DNA of 64,000 bases from DATGZX01 sp035296965 (GTDB lineage: Bacteria; Planctomycetota; Planctomycetia; Gemmatales; Gemmataceae): assembly GCA_035296965.1 (NCBI GenBank), contig DATGZX010000394.1, positions 10,444 to 74,443 on the forward strand, in the 5' to 3' direction. Positions within the stretch are counted from its first letter, which is position 1, and each line of letters opens with the position of its first letter. The notes under the pieces were generated by a model, which did no database searches, was not told the origin of the DNA, and worked only from the letters and a program-made list of their open reading frames with translations. This document shows, in pieces, positions 9,245 to 18,700 of this stretch. Both the position numbers and the translations under genes were made by a program.

Positions 9245-9295
9245 CTACCCCTTATTCAACACCTCATGCAGATTCAGCACTAGGCTGGCGCTCAT
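9245..9295 (-). pseudogene. Remnant of a DUF1553 gene 3' end
   Basis: Read on the minus strand these 51 bases encode MSASLVLNLHEVLNKG and a TAG stop. They align without gaps to the last 17 codons of the DUF1553 gene at 9957-10007, with 41 of 51 bases and most residues identical (MIANLVLNLDEVLNKG). No DUF1553-like sequence continues upstream: the homology stops where the DUF5615 gene ends (TGA at 9292-9294). It is therefore a tail fragment, either of a lost paralogue or of a duplication made when the DUF433/DUF5615 cassette arrived. Confidence 0.75.
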
Positions 9296-9684
9296 GATTT
9301 CCAATCGAGCTGCACTGCCTCTATCGCGCCCACAGTCCACACACGAATGCCGGTTTCGCTAATCCGAATGACCTTTCCCATGCATTTGGACTTCGTATTG
9401 AATGCAGGATGACGCAGGTAACGGCGGACAAAGCTAGCCGCCTCGGCTGCCCCAACTGCCAAGCAAACAATGCAATATCTCCTGTGACACAACCGCTGAT
9501 CGAAGAAGCCTAGGTCGCGCGTGAAGAACCTGGGCCTTGCGAGCGATCGCAGGAGCGGGATCAAGTGCTCACGATCTTTCATCCCCTTGCGACCAATGTC
9601 TTGGCCGACCTGTCTAACGCGAATCTTCCAACCTTTGAGCAACTGCCGTTGGGATTCCGGGATGTTCTCATCCAAGATATTCAT
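9292..9684 (-). CDS. DUF5615 PIN-like toxin
   Basis: A 130-residue protein of the PIN-like DUF5615 type. It begins MNILDENIPESQ, where the Asp/Glu pair corresponds to the first acidic cluster, then has QDIGRKGMKDREHLIPLL and FFTRDLGFF, giving further acidic positions. The C-terminal part RYLRHPAFNTKSKCMGKVIR then GIRVW is typical of the longer members. PIN-fold proteins are metal-dependent ribonucleases, and this group pairs with DUF433 antitoxins. The start overlaps the upstream DUF433 gene by 4 bp. The stop abuts the DUF1553 tail remnant. Confidence 0.82.
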   Translation of the reverse strand: MNILDENIPESQRQLLKGWKIRVRQVGQDIGRKGMKDREHLIPLLRSLARPRFFTRDLGFFDQRLCHRRYCIVCLAVGAAEAASFVRRYLRHPAFNTKSKCMGKVIRISETGIRVWTVGAIEAVQLDWKS

Positions 9685-9956
9685 CGGCCCGCAGGTTCAA
9701 AGGTGTTACCTCGTTTGTCCGCGAGCAACGCTTCGCTAGCCAGACGGACGGCCTCGGCAATGGCTCCCTTGGAAATGCTGCCGTGCCATTCCTCAATAAT
9801 CGCATCCCAGGCCATGCCGTTCGCCACCTGCTCAAGAACATCCTTGACGAGAATTCGCGTAGTCCGGAATGTGGGTTGACCGTGACAGATGGACGGATCC
9901 ATCACAATGTACCTGCCTAGAGGCTTCTTCACGTTCAGTCCCCCCCCCGGAAACAT
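9681..9956 (-). CDS. DUF433 antitoxin
   Basis: A 91-residue DUF433 protein. The core RYIVMDPSICHGQPTFRTTRILVKDVLEQVANG is characteristic (ICHGQPTFRGTRI-like turn followed by a helix-turn-helix), so a DNA-binding antitoxin is expected; the toxin is the next gene, overlapping by 4 bp. The ATG at 9956 follows directly on the TAG of the DUF1553 gene. A GTG at 9932, eight codons in, lies just behind a run of nine G on this strand and may be the real start. Confidence 0.82.
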   Translation of the reverse strand: MFPGGGLNVKKPLGRYIVMDPSICHGQPTFRTTRILVKDVLEQVANGMAWDAIIEEWHGSISKGAIAEAVRLASEALLADKRGNTFEPAGR

Positions 9957-12900
9957 CTATCCTTTATTCAATACCTCGTCCAAATTCAGCACCAGGTTGG
10001 CAATCATCGTCCAGGCAGCCAACTCCGTTGGGTTAAATTTCGTGTCTGGCTTGGTCTCCCCGACCGCGATTAGCTTCTTGGCTGATTCCACGTCTCCAGT
10101 GTAAGTGGCCAAATTCTCCTGATAAAGGCTCACAAGTTCGGCCAGCTCTTTTGCATCCGGCTTCCGCGCGGTCGCCAGCCGGAACAGGTAGCCAAGCCGT
10201 GCCTCAGTTGTGCCGCTGCTCTCACGCAATGTGCGCCCGGCCAAAGCCCGAGCGCATTCGACGTATTGCTTTTCGTTCAGCAACAGCAAGGCTTGCATGG
10301 GCGTATCGGTCCGCTCGCGGCGCACCGTGCATGCTTCGCGCGAGGGTGCGTCAAAGGCGTTCATTTGCGGCGGCGGAGCAGTGCGCTTCCAGAAGGTGTA
10401 CAGGCTGCGGCGATGCACTTTCTCAATGCCCGTGTCGGCGGTGAAGTTGGCCGTGTTACTTGTGACGTAGCCGACGGCCTCCCACAGGCCGGCAGGCTGC
10501 GGCGGTTTCACACTCGGCCCGCCTACCTTCTCTACCAGCAAACCGCTGACGGCCAATGCTTGATCGCGTAGGGCCTCGGCATCGAGCCGGAAGCGTGGGC
10601 CGCGCGACAGCAGCCGATTGGCCGGGTCTTTTGCCAGCCGGTCCGGCGTGACTCGTGACGATTGCCGATAGGTGGCCGACAGCGCTATCGACTTCATGAG
10701 CCGTTTCACGTCCCAACCTTCTTCCCGAAACTGCACTGCCAGCCAGTCGAGGAGTTCCGGGTGGCTGGGAGGCTCGCCTTGCGAACCAAAGTCCTCGGCG
10801 GTCTTCACGAGGCCTGTCCCGAAGAATTGCTGCCAGAAACGGTTGGCTGCCACGCGTGCCGTTAGCGGATGATTGGGAGACACCAGCCACTGCGCAAAGC
10901 CGAGCCGGTTGCGTGGAGCCTTCTCGGGCATGGGCGGCAGGAACGCAGGTGTGTTCCGTCCCACTTGATCTCCCCGTTTATCGTACTCGCCGCGCTTCAG
11001 CAGATATGCGGGTCGAGGTTGGCTCCGTTCCTTGGAGACAAGCGTAGTCGGGATCTGTTGTTCAACTTGCTGACGCTGTTTGTCAATCTCCGCAAGCTGC
11101 CGGTGCAACGGTTCGAAAACCGAGCGTGCCTTGGTATAGGCGTTCTCGATGAAGTAATCCCGCAATTTCTTTCTCTGGCTGTCCGTTCGTTTGGTCGGCT
11201 CCAGCTTCACGATCTGGGCGATCGGCCTGGGTAAGCCCGCTCCACCGCTGCCCTCCTGCACGTGCAACCAGGTCGATAGGGTATCGAACGGCTGATCGCC
11301 TTGCGGCGTTTGCGTTACGATGCCGGCTTTATCCCAATAAACCGTGCCATCGTGCTGGGTGAACGCCCAGCCGGTGATCACGGCGCCAGGACGCAGCCCG
11401 ACCTTGGCGGCTTCGACCTCCAGGCGCACCCACTTCCCCACCGGAGGCAGCGGGCCCATTGACCGGCGTTCGCTGGTGTTGTCCGCGCCCCACGAAATGA
11501 GGTTACCGCCCCAGTAGGCGCGATGCTTCCACTCACCTGTGTTCCACTGGAGCATGATCTCTTTGGGGGGATTGGCCGGGTCGAGGTAGACGTGGGCGAA
11601 CAGGGCATCTCCAGCCCCGACGCGCAAGCCCGGTCGGGCGTTTTCGAAGGAATGCTGGCTACGCCCCGTAGCCGTGCGCAATACAGATTTACTCCCGCTA
11701 AAGACCGGGTGGCCCGGTGCGGTCACAAAGTTCCATTTTCCATTGACGCCGCCATCGCTTGCGAACTGGGCACCGATAGGTATGTCGTCGTCCACCCAGG
11801 TGAACTCCACTCGAGCCAGAGCCGGCAGCGGTTTCTTGTCGACGCCGTCATCATAATTGGCCTTGGCCACCTCCGCTGCAATCTTGGCCCGCATGTCGCC
11901 GACCTTCTGTTGAAGCTGCGCCAGAGCTTGCAGCTGAGCTGGCGCACCGACCCGCGCAATCGGCGCGTACTGGGCGGCGTTACCGTCCAGGGGCGCTTCG
12001 TCGAGGCTGTTGAAGAAGGCAAAGAGCTGATAATAATCTTTCGATTTGATCGGATCGTACTTGTGATCGTGACAGCGCGCACACCCCATCGTCAAACCGA
12101 GAAAAACAATTCCGGTGGTATCGATCCGATCCACCACATTGCGCATATAGCACTCTTCGTCGATTGAGCCACCTTCGTTGGTGGTTACATGGCAACGGTT
12201 GAAGCCGCTGGCCACGATCTGATCGAGCGTCGCGCTGGGCAACAGGTCGCCGGCCAATTGCTCGACGATGAAGCGGTCAAAGGGAAGGTTGTTATTGAAC
12301 GCCTTGATCACCCAATCGCGGTAGGGCCACATCTCACGGTAATTGTCGAGGTGCAGCCCGTGCGTATCGCCGTAGCGGGCCGCGTCGAGCCAGTAACGCG
12401 CCATGTGCTCGCCGTAGTTGGGTGATTCGAGCAACCGATCCACGACCTTCTCGTACGCTTCCGGTGAGGAATCGGCGAGGAAAGCATCCACCTCCGCGGC
12501 GGTGGGCGGCAAACCGGTCAGGTCCAGCGTCACCCGGCGCAAGAGCCTGGCCTTGTCCGCGCCCGGCGCTGGCCGGAGGTGTTCCGCTTCCAGACGGGCC
12601 AGGACGAAATGATCGATGGGTGATTTCGGCCAGTTTTTGTCCGTAACCGCAGGAAGCGCCGGCCGGCGTGGCGGAGCGAACGCCCAATGCTGGACCCAGG
12701 GCGCGCCTTGATCGATCCATTGCCGCAATAGCTCGATCTGCTGAGGCGTCAAATGTTTGTCTGTCTTGGGCGGCGGCATCCGCGGGGCCGGTTCCTGGGC
12801 GGTGACGCGTTGCATGAGTACGCTCTCGGCCGACTTCCCCGGAACGATTGCAAAGCCGCCGTCGCGAAGCTCCGCGCGGCTGCCGTCCTTAGTATCGAGG

Positions 12901-13124
12901 CGCAACTTGGCTTTGCGCTGCGACGCATCCGGGCCATGACAGGCGAAACAATTATCCGAAAGGATAGGCAGGATCTGCCGATTGAAGTCGATCGTGGGCT
13001 GAGTTCGAGTCGCCGGTGGCGCAGCCCGGAGTGTGTTCAGGGAAGGGGATGCCTGAAGGAGGAGAACGAAGGCTCCGATAGCCAAATACGGGCGTTGAAT
13101 CCGGCGAGAGAAGAGTGCGCTCAT
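9957..13124 (-). CDS. PSCyt1/DUF1549/DUF1553 cytochrome-like protein
   Basis: A 1055-residue planctomycetal protein. After a signal peptide (hydrophobic about 14-28) comes a cytochrome-c-like PSCyt1 domain with C-F-A-C-H at residues 59-63, the haem attachment motif, and a MPPP segment near 116. Then follow DUF1549 (WPKSPIDHFVLARLE onward; RYGDTHGLHLDNYREMWPYRDW), a central lectin-like insertion (about 420-620), and DUF1553 (PLTARVAANRFWQQFFGTGLV onward) to the end. The family is exported and thought to take part in redox steps of polysaccharide or sulfated-substrate breakdown, but this is not proven. Its usual DUF1501 partner lies downstream, separated by toxin-antitoxin-like genes. Confidence 0.92.
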   Translation of the reverse strand: MSALFSRRIQRPYLAIGAFVLLLQASPSLNTLRAAPPATRTQPTIDFNRQILPILSDNCFACHGPDASQRKAKLRLDTKDGSRAELRDGGFAIVPGKSAESVLMQRVTAQEPAPRMPPPKTDKHLTPQQIELLRQWIDQGAPWVQHWAFAPPRRPALPAVTDKNWPKSPIDHFVLARLEAEHLRPAPGADKARLLRRVTLDLTGLPPTAAEVDAFLADSSPEAYEKVVDRLLESPNYGEHMARYWLDAARYGDTHGLHLDNYREMWPYRDWVIKAFNNNLPFDRFIVEQLAGDLLPSATLDQIVASGFNRCHVTTNEGGSIDEECYMRNVVDRIDTTGIVFLGLTMGCARCHDHKYDPIKSKDYYQLFAFFNSLDEAPLDGNAAQYAPIARVGAPAQLQALAQLQQKVGDMRAKIAAEVAKANYDDGVDKKPLPALARVEFTWVDDDIPIGAQFASDGGVNGKWNFVTAPGHPVFSGSKSVLRTATGRSQHSFENARPGLRVGAGDALFAHVYLDPANPPKEIMLQWNTGEWKHRAYWGGNLISWGADNTSERRSMGPLPPVGKWVRLEVEAAKVGLRPGAVITGWAFTQHDGTVYWDKAGIVTQTPQGDQPFDTLSTWLHVQEGSGGAGLPRPIAQIVKLEPTKRTDSQRKKLRDYFIENAYTKARSVFEPLHRQLAEIDKQRQQVEQQIPTTLVSKERSQPRPAYLLKRGEYDKRGDQVGRNTPAFLPPMPEKAPRNRLGFAQWLVSPNHPLTARVAANRFWQQFFGTGLVKTAEDFGSQGEPPSHPELLDWLAVQFREEGWDVKRLMKSIALSATYRQSSRVTPDRLAKDPANRLLSRGPRFRLDAEALRDQALAVSGLLVEKVGGPSVKPPQPAGLWEAVGYVTSNTANFTADTGIEKVHRRSLYTFWKRTAPPPQMNAFDAPSREACTVRRERTDTPMQALLLLNEKQYVECARALAGRTLRESSGTTEARLGYLFRLATARKPDAKELAELVSLYQENLATYTGDVESAKKLIAVGETKPDTKFNPTELAAWTMIANLVLNLDEVLNKG

Positions 13125-13359
13125 GGCGAGACCTTCGAGACGAGAAACGGTGGGAGAACGTATGGAGGGCAGTCGCGCGGAAAGTCGTTCATACAGGCCG
13201 TCATCTTCTATTAGTTGTAGCCGGACCGGGAAGCGAGAACAAGCAGATAGTTGGTTCCCGCATTCTTACCCGGCCGGTTTTTGTTGGAAAAATCTCCTAA
13301 ACTCGGGTAGCGTGTGGAGAGGATGTCCAGGTTCTTTCCCCCTTCACAAGGAGTGTACT

Positions 13360-14496
13360 ATGGCTCGATGCAGTCCTGTTGGACGAGGCCTCGGCCTCGT
13401 TCTGACGCTGTTCGCCCTTGCCGTGCCCGTTTATGGCAAATCGACTGGTCTCAAGAGCTCTGTGACCGGCAAGCCCGACCTCAAGTCGATCGACGTGATC
13501 TCGTTTGGGCCCGAAGGGCTGCTGCTGATCGGCGATGGCCGCGGCGCGCAGGTCGTGGCCGTCGATACGGGCGATACTTCGCCGAAAGGATCCATGCGGG
13601 CCGCCATCGAAAAAATCGATGAGAAATTGGCCGGCCGAATTGGCACCACGGCGAAAGGGATCGCCATCTTGCATCTCGCCGTGAACCCGGCCTCTGGGGT
13701 TGCCTACATCGCGCTGCGCAAGCAGGACGACAAGACGTGCTTGATCCTGACCGTGGACGGTACAGGCAAGATCGATGAATTCGCGCTCGATAATGTCAAG
13801 TACGCCCGCCTGGCGCTGCCGGCTGGCGAAAAGTCGCCGATAGACATCGTGACAGACGTAGCTTGGGCCGAGGACCGTGTGCTTGTTTCAGGCCGAGCCA
13901 ACGAAGAATTCGCCAGCAAAATCTTCTCGATCCCCGCACCCTTGGAACACGAAGCCAAGGCCACCATCTCCAGCACGGAAACTTACCACGTCGCGCATGG
14001 CCGCTGGGAAACCAAGGCCCCGATGCAGACGATCCTCCCCTACCAGGAAGATGGCAAACGCTACCTGGTTGGTGCGTTCACTTGCACGCCGCTCGTCAAA
14101 TATCCGTTAGACGAAATCCGGCCGAATGCGAAAGTGAAGGGTGTCAGCATGGTGGAGCTTGGCCAGGGAAACATGCCGCAAGACATGTTCGTGTATGAGA
14201 AGAACGGGCATTCCTATGTGCTTGTAAACACTCTGCGCCGCTTCGGCAAGCCATTTGGCAACAGCCCCTACTGGACCGCGCGGGTCGACCTAGACCTGCT
14301 GCGCGACAGCAAAAACACCAACACCAAGGCTATCCGCAGGCTGGATACCCAGGGCAAACCCCAAACGGACCGGATCAAGATGATTGACGAATACCAGGGG
14401 GTCGTGCACATGGACCGGCTCGATAACGACAACGCCCTGGTCTTGCGCACCGGCGACAACGGTGGCTTGACGTTGATGCCATTGGCGCTTCCCTAG
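13360..14496 (+). CDS. Secreted hypothetical protein, beta-propeller-like
   Basis: A 378-residue protein with a signal peptide (hydrophobic residues about 9-24, then VYGKS). The start at ATG 13360 is set by AAGGAG 7 bp upstream; the open frame runs further 5' but into the divergent promoter region. Repeated strands such as DVISFGPEGLLLIGDG, HLAVNPASGVAYIALRK and DVAWAEDRVLVSG suggest a beta-propeller. No catalytic motif is seen. It is first in a run of three plus-strand genes with 19-bp and 61-bp gaps, ending with the large cytochrome protein. Confidence 0.75.
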   Translation: MARCSPVGRGLGLVLTLFALAVPVYGKSTGLKSSVTGKPDLKSIDVISFGPEGLLLIGDGRGAQVVAVDTGDTSPKGSMRAAIEKIDEKLAGRIGTTAKGIAILHLAVNPASGVAYIALRKQDDKTCLILTVDGTGKIDEFALDNVKYARLALPAGEKSPIDIVTDVAWAEDRVLVSGRANEEFASKIFSIPAPLEHEAKATISSTETYHVAHGRWETKAPMQTILPYQEDGKRYLVGAFTCTPLVKYPLDEIRPNAKVKGVSMVELGQGNMPQDMFVYEKNGHSYVLVNTLRRFGKPFGNSPYWTARVDLDLLRDSKNTNTKAIRRLDTQGKPQTDRIKMIDEYQGVVHMDRLDNDNALVLRTGDNGGLTLMPLALP

Positions 14497-14515
14497 GCTT
14501 CGGGTGCTGTGAACC

Positions 14516-15712
14516 ATGAAGTTTTCTGTATCCCGCCCCCTTCGGAGGGCACATGGGGCTCATTGGCAGAGAAGAATCGCGCACACGTATTCTCTCTTCC
14601 TCTGGGTCCTTTGTGCCTCTCTGGTCGCTTGGGTAGTGGCTGCCGCCGACAACAAGCCAGCCAATTTGCGCATCAGCCGGCTTCAAGATGGAATGCACGT
14701 TCAGGCCGTCGCCACGCTCTCTGCGAGGTCGCTCGAGCAGGTCCCTGAGGGAAAGTTGTCCGCCGAGCAAGGCGAGCAATACTTGATCTTCACGCTCGTC
14801 GATCCGGGCACCGGCAAGGAAGCGGGTGCAGTCCTTGGCAGTTACGAGCGCCGGCAAGAAAAACTCACCTTCACGCCGCGTTACGCCCTGGCTCATGGGC
14901 AGAAGTACAGGGCTACTCTCAAGTTGCCTGGTGGAGACACCGCCTCTGCCGACTATCGCGTGCCGGAACGCCCCAAGACGGCCGCGGCGGTCGTCGAGAA
15001 GATCTACCCAACTGCTGAAGTCCTTCCCGCGAACCAGTTGAAATTCTACATCCACTTCTCCAAGCCGATGCGCGAGAGCAGTGAAATCTTCGACCAGGTC
15101 GCCATCCTCGATGGACTGGGGAAAGCGGTCCTCGATCCCTGGCGGCGCACCGAATTATGGAATGCCGACGCCAGGCGCTTGACACTGTTCATTCACCCCG
15201 GCCGCGTAAAAAAAGGCGTGAATCTGCGCGAGGATTTTGGCCCCGTGCTGCGGCCCAATGAGACCTATACCCTGCGGATCGACGCCACAATGCTCGACGC
15301 CGAGGACCAGCCGCTCGGCAAGCCGTTCACGAAACGTTTTCGCACTTCCACCGAGCAGCACACGCGCCCGTTGCCGGAGGAGTGGAAGGTCCATGCTCCG
15401 CCCGCCGGCAGTCGACAACCGTTGAAACTCGATTTTCCCAGGCCCCTCGATCGCGCTTTGCTCGACCGCTTCCTCATCGTGCTGGACGCGGATGGGAAAG
15501 CCGTCCACGGCAAGATTGAAGTTGGCTTTGAAGAGCGTTCCTGGGCCTTCCGCCCTGAAAGCGACTGGAATGACAGCGAGTACACGGTCCAGGTGGATGA
15601 GAACCTGGAGGATTTGGCAGGCAACACTCCCCAACGACTCTTCGATACCGACCTGGAAGAGGCCTCCCCCGCCGCGCCGCGCTTGATCCTGCCGTTTCGG
15701 CCGGGGAAATGA
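14516..15712 (+). CDS. Secreted protein with Ig-like/SbsA-type domains
   Basis: A 398-residue protein with an N-terminal hydrophobic helix (about 28-43, preceded by Arg-rich sequence) acting as signal or anchor. The body shows strands resembling bacterial Ig-like (SbsA/Big) domains: VLPANQLKFYIHFSKPM around 180 and a final DNLEDLAGN-like segment (VDENLEDLAGNTPQRLFDT), the usual description of values after loading. No enzymatic residues are evident. It sits between the propeller-like gene and the PVC cytochrome gene and is likely co-transcribed with them. Confidence 0.72.
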   Translation: MKFSVSRPLRRAHGAHWQRRIAHTYSLFLWVLCASLVAWVVAAADNKPANLRISRLQDGMHVQAVATLSARSLEQVPEGKLSAEQGEQYLIFTLVDPGTGKEAGAVLGSYERRQEKLTFTPRYALAHGQKYRATLKLPGGDTASADYRVPERPKTAAAVVEKIYPTAEVLPANQLKFYIHFSKPMRESSEIFDQVAILDGLGKAVLDPWRRTELWNADARRLTLFIHPGRVKKGVNLREDFGPVLRPNETYTLRIDATMLDAEDQPLGKPFTKRFRTSTEQHTRPLPEEWKVHAPPAGSRQPLKLDFPRPLDRALLDRFLIVLDADGKAVHGKIEVGFEERSWAFRPESDWNDSEYTVQVDENLEDLAGNTPQRLFDTDLEEASPAAPRLILPFRPGK

Positions 15713-15773
15713 AATCCGTTTTTCCTGCCATGCTTGGCTTTTTGTAGCTAATGCTTTCGCTCTCCTGCTTTTC

Positions 15774-18700
15774 ATGCGACGAATCATGCCATCGAACCGA
15801 GGCTTTTCAAGGGCTCTTCTGTGCGTGCTCTTTTGTGTGCACAGTGCTTTAGCGGAGGACCTGGGCCTTCGGGTCGCCCCTGGATTCCGCGTCACGCTAT
15901 ATGCGGATCAGGATCTGGCGAATGACATCTTCGCCATGACGCTTGACTCCCAGGGCCGGGTGGTCGTCACCGGTCCGGGTTACATCAAGGTGCTTCACGA
16001 TACCAAGAAAACGGGCAAAGCCGACCGGGCGACGCTCTTCGCCACGCCGCCCACCGGTGGCATGGGGTTATGCTTTGACGGTAACGACCTCTATTTCTGC
16101 GGGGGCGGCTGGCTGTCGCGCTATCGCGATCCCGCGGGCAAGGGCTACGCGGAAGGGCCGCCCGAGCGCATCCTGCCACTGGCGTTCAGCGAACACGGCG
16201 GCCATGCCATGCGCAAGGGGCCGGATGGCTGCTGGTATGTCATTGGGGGCAATGAAATCAAGAACCCGCGATCGCTCATCACGGTGCCGAACTCCCCCAT
16301 CCGCGAGCCGGAGGCAGGGGCGCTCATGCGGCTCAGTCCTGATTGCCGGCAGTGCGAGGTCATCGCTCACGGTTTCCGCAATCCTTACGATTTCGATTTC
16401 AACGAAGCCGGCGACCTGTTTACCTACGACAGCGATTGTGAACGCGATTTCTTTCTCCCCTGGTACACGCCCACACGCATGTACCACATCGAGTACGCGG
16501 GCCACCACGGCTGGCGCCTCAACGGTGCTGGGCGAAGCTGGTGCCGCCGCGACGATTATCTGGATACCGTCGATATGCTCTGGCCGGTCGGTAGGGGATC
16601 GCCAACGGGCGTCGTCTGCTACAGGCACGTGCAATTTCCGGAACACTATCGCGGCGGTGTGTTCGCGTTGGACTGGACCTTTGGGAAGGTCTATTTCTTT
16701 CCGCTGCGACCGGATGGCTCCAGCTATCGTTCAGAGCCCGAGGTGTTTCTGGAAGCGGTGGGCACGAGTGGCTTCGACCCCACGGACGCCGTCGTCGCTC
16801 CCGATGGTTCGCTGCTCGTCAGCATGGGTGGCCGCGGTACCCGAGGGGCCGTCTATCGCATTGAATATGCCGGCAGCCAGGGAGCGCCGCGGAAGCAGCA
16901 GGTATTCGCCTCGGAGCTGGACGCGGTTCTCCACGCCCGACAGCCACTCGATGCTTGGTCGCGGGCATCCTGGATGCCGGCAGCGGGCAAACTGGGCGCC
17001 GCCTGTTTCGCGGCGGCTATTAGCGACCAAAAGTGGGATGTCGCCGGCCGGGTGCGCGCGATCGAGATCATGACCGAGTTATTCGGCGGTCTGCCCACGA
17101 ACGTCGCGATGCCGGTTGCCCAGGATGCTTCGCCCTGGATTCGCAGCCGGGTTGCCTGGTCGCTTGGGCGACTGCCTTGCCATGACTTCGATAAGATCCT
17201 GCGCCAGCTTGCTGAGGATACTCACACGCGCGTGCGCCGTTGTGCCCTGGAGGCGATGGCCGATCACTTCCATGAACTGAAATCGAACCAGGCTCTGGAG
17301 GTGTTGCCGGCTAACCTGGCAAGCCCGGACAAACGCGTGCGCCACGCGGCGGCACGTCTGGCAGCCATGCTCCCTGAACCCTCATGGGCGCAACTGCAGA
17401 CGAATCTTGCCGGGGCATCAGCGCAAGCCGCTTTGACCGAAGCACTGGCGGCAATCTGGCGCAATCCTATCCTGGATTCGCCGGACGCAGTGATCGATAC
17501 GGCCCTTTCGGTGTTACGTGCGTCCAAAGATACGGACTTACGCCTGCAAGCGGTCCGTCTCATCATGCTTGCCCTGGGCGATTATCACCTGAAAAACCCA
17601 AAGGTTGAAGCGTTTACGGGCTATTCGCTGCAGCGCTCGCTTGCCGGGCGCGAGTTACTGGTAGCTCGCGTACTGGCCGTGGTCCGGCGGCTGTTCCCTT
17701 CGGGCAACGCGCGCCTGGATGAAGAGTCGGCGCGTCTGCTGGCGATGCTCGAGGACGACGACGCGGGCACGCCGGCCAAGGTTGCCTCGCTTTGGATCGA
17801 TAGCACTTCGCCGACGCAAGGTATGCACTATCTGGTCGTGTTTGCGCGGCTCCGCGGCCCGCGGGGCCCTGACGTGACAGAGAAGGTAGCCCGCACGCTA
17901 CTCTCTCTGCAGCGCAAGCTGGAAGGGCGGGAGCAAAGAATCAAGCAGACCTGGAGCGAACGGCTGTCGGAGGTGGTAGCAAGTTTGCTAGCTAATGATC
18001 CGCGCCTTGGCAACGCGCTGCTTCGGCACCCCGATTTCGTGCAGCCAGGCAATGTGACGATTGCATCCGCCCTCTCCGGTCCGCAACGAGCAGAGGCAGC
18101 TCGTGGCTTCCTAGCTGAGGTAGAGAAGAATTCAGACTTCCCGTGGTCAGGACCGCTGATCGAGTTGTTCGGGATCCTACCGGCGGAACAGGTCCGGCCT
18201 GCGCTCCGCAAGCAATGGACAAACTTTGTTCTTCGCGACAGCCTCCTGCTAGCATTGACGCAGCAGCCGGAGACGATTGATCGAGAGAAGTTCCTCGCCG
18301 GCCTGGAATCAGCCCAACCACAGGTGGTCCAGGCATGTCTGACAGCACTAGAGCGCCTACCGCGTGACGATTCGCCACAGGATCTGGTCCCCCTTCTTCG
18401 GCTTTTGCAACGGCTAATGCAGGAGCCCAGGCAGGAGAAGGAACGCACGCAGGTGCTCGCTCTCTACAGCAGGCAAAGCGGCCGGGTCTTTGCCGTCACG
18501 CAGAAGGGGACCACTGCGGCCGAGCTGAAACGCGCTTATCAACCCGTCTTTGAGTGGTTCGAGCGCCAATTTCCGACTTTGACGGCCGCCTTGCACCAGG
18601 CTGCTGGCGAAGAAGACCCCGCCATCTGGAACAAGCTATTGGCGTCGGTCGAATGGTCCAAGGGCGATGCCGCCCGGGGAGAGGTGCTCTTCCGTAGCCA

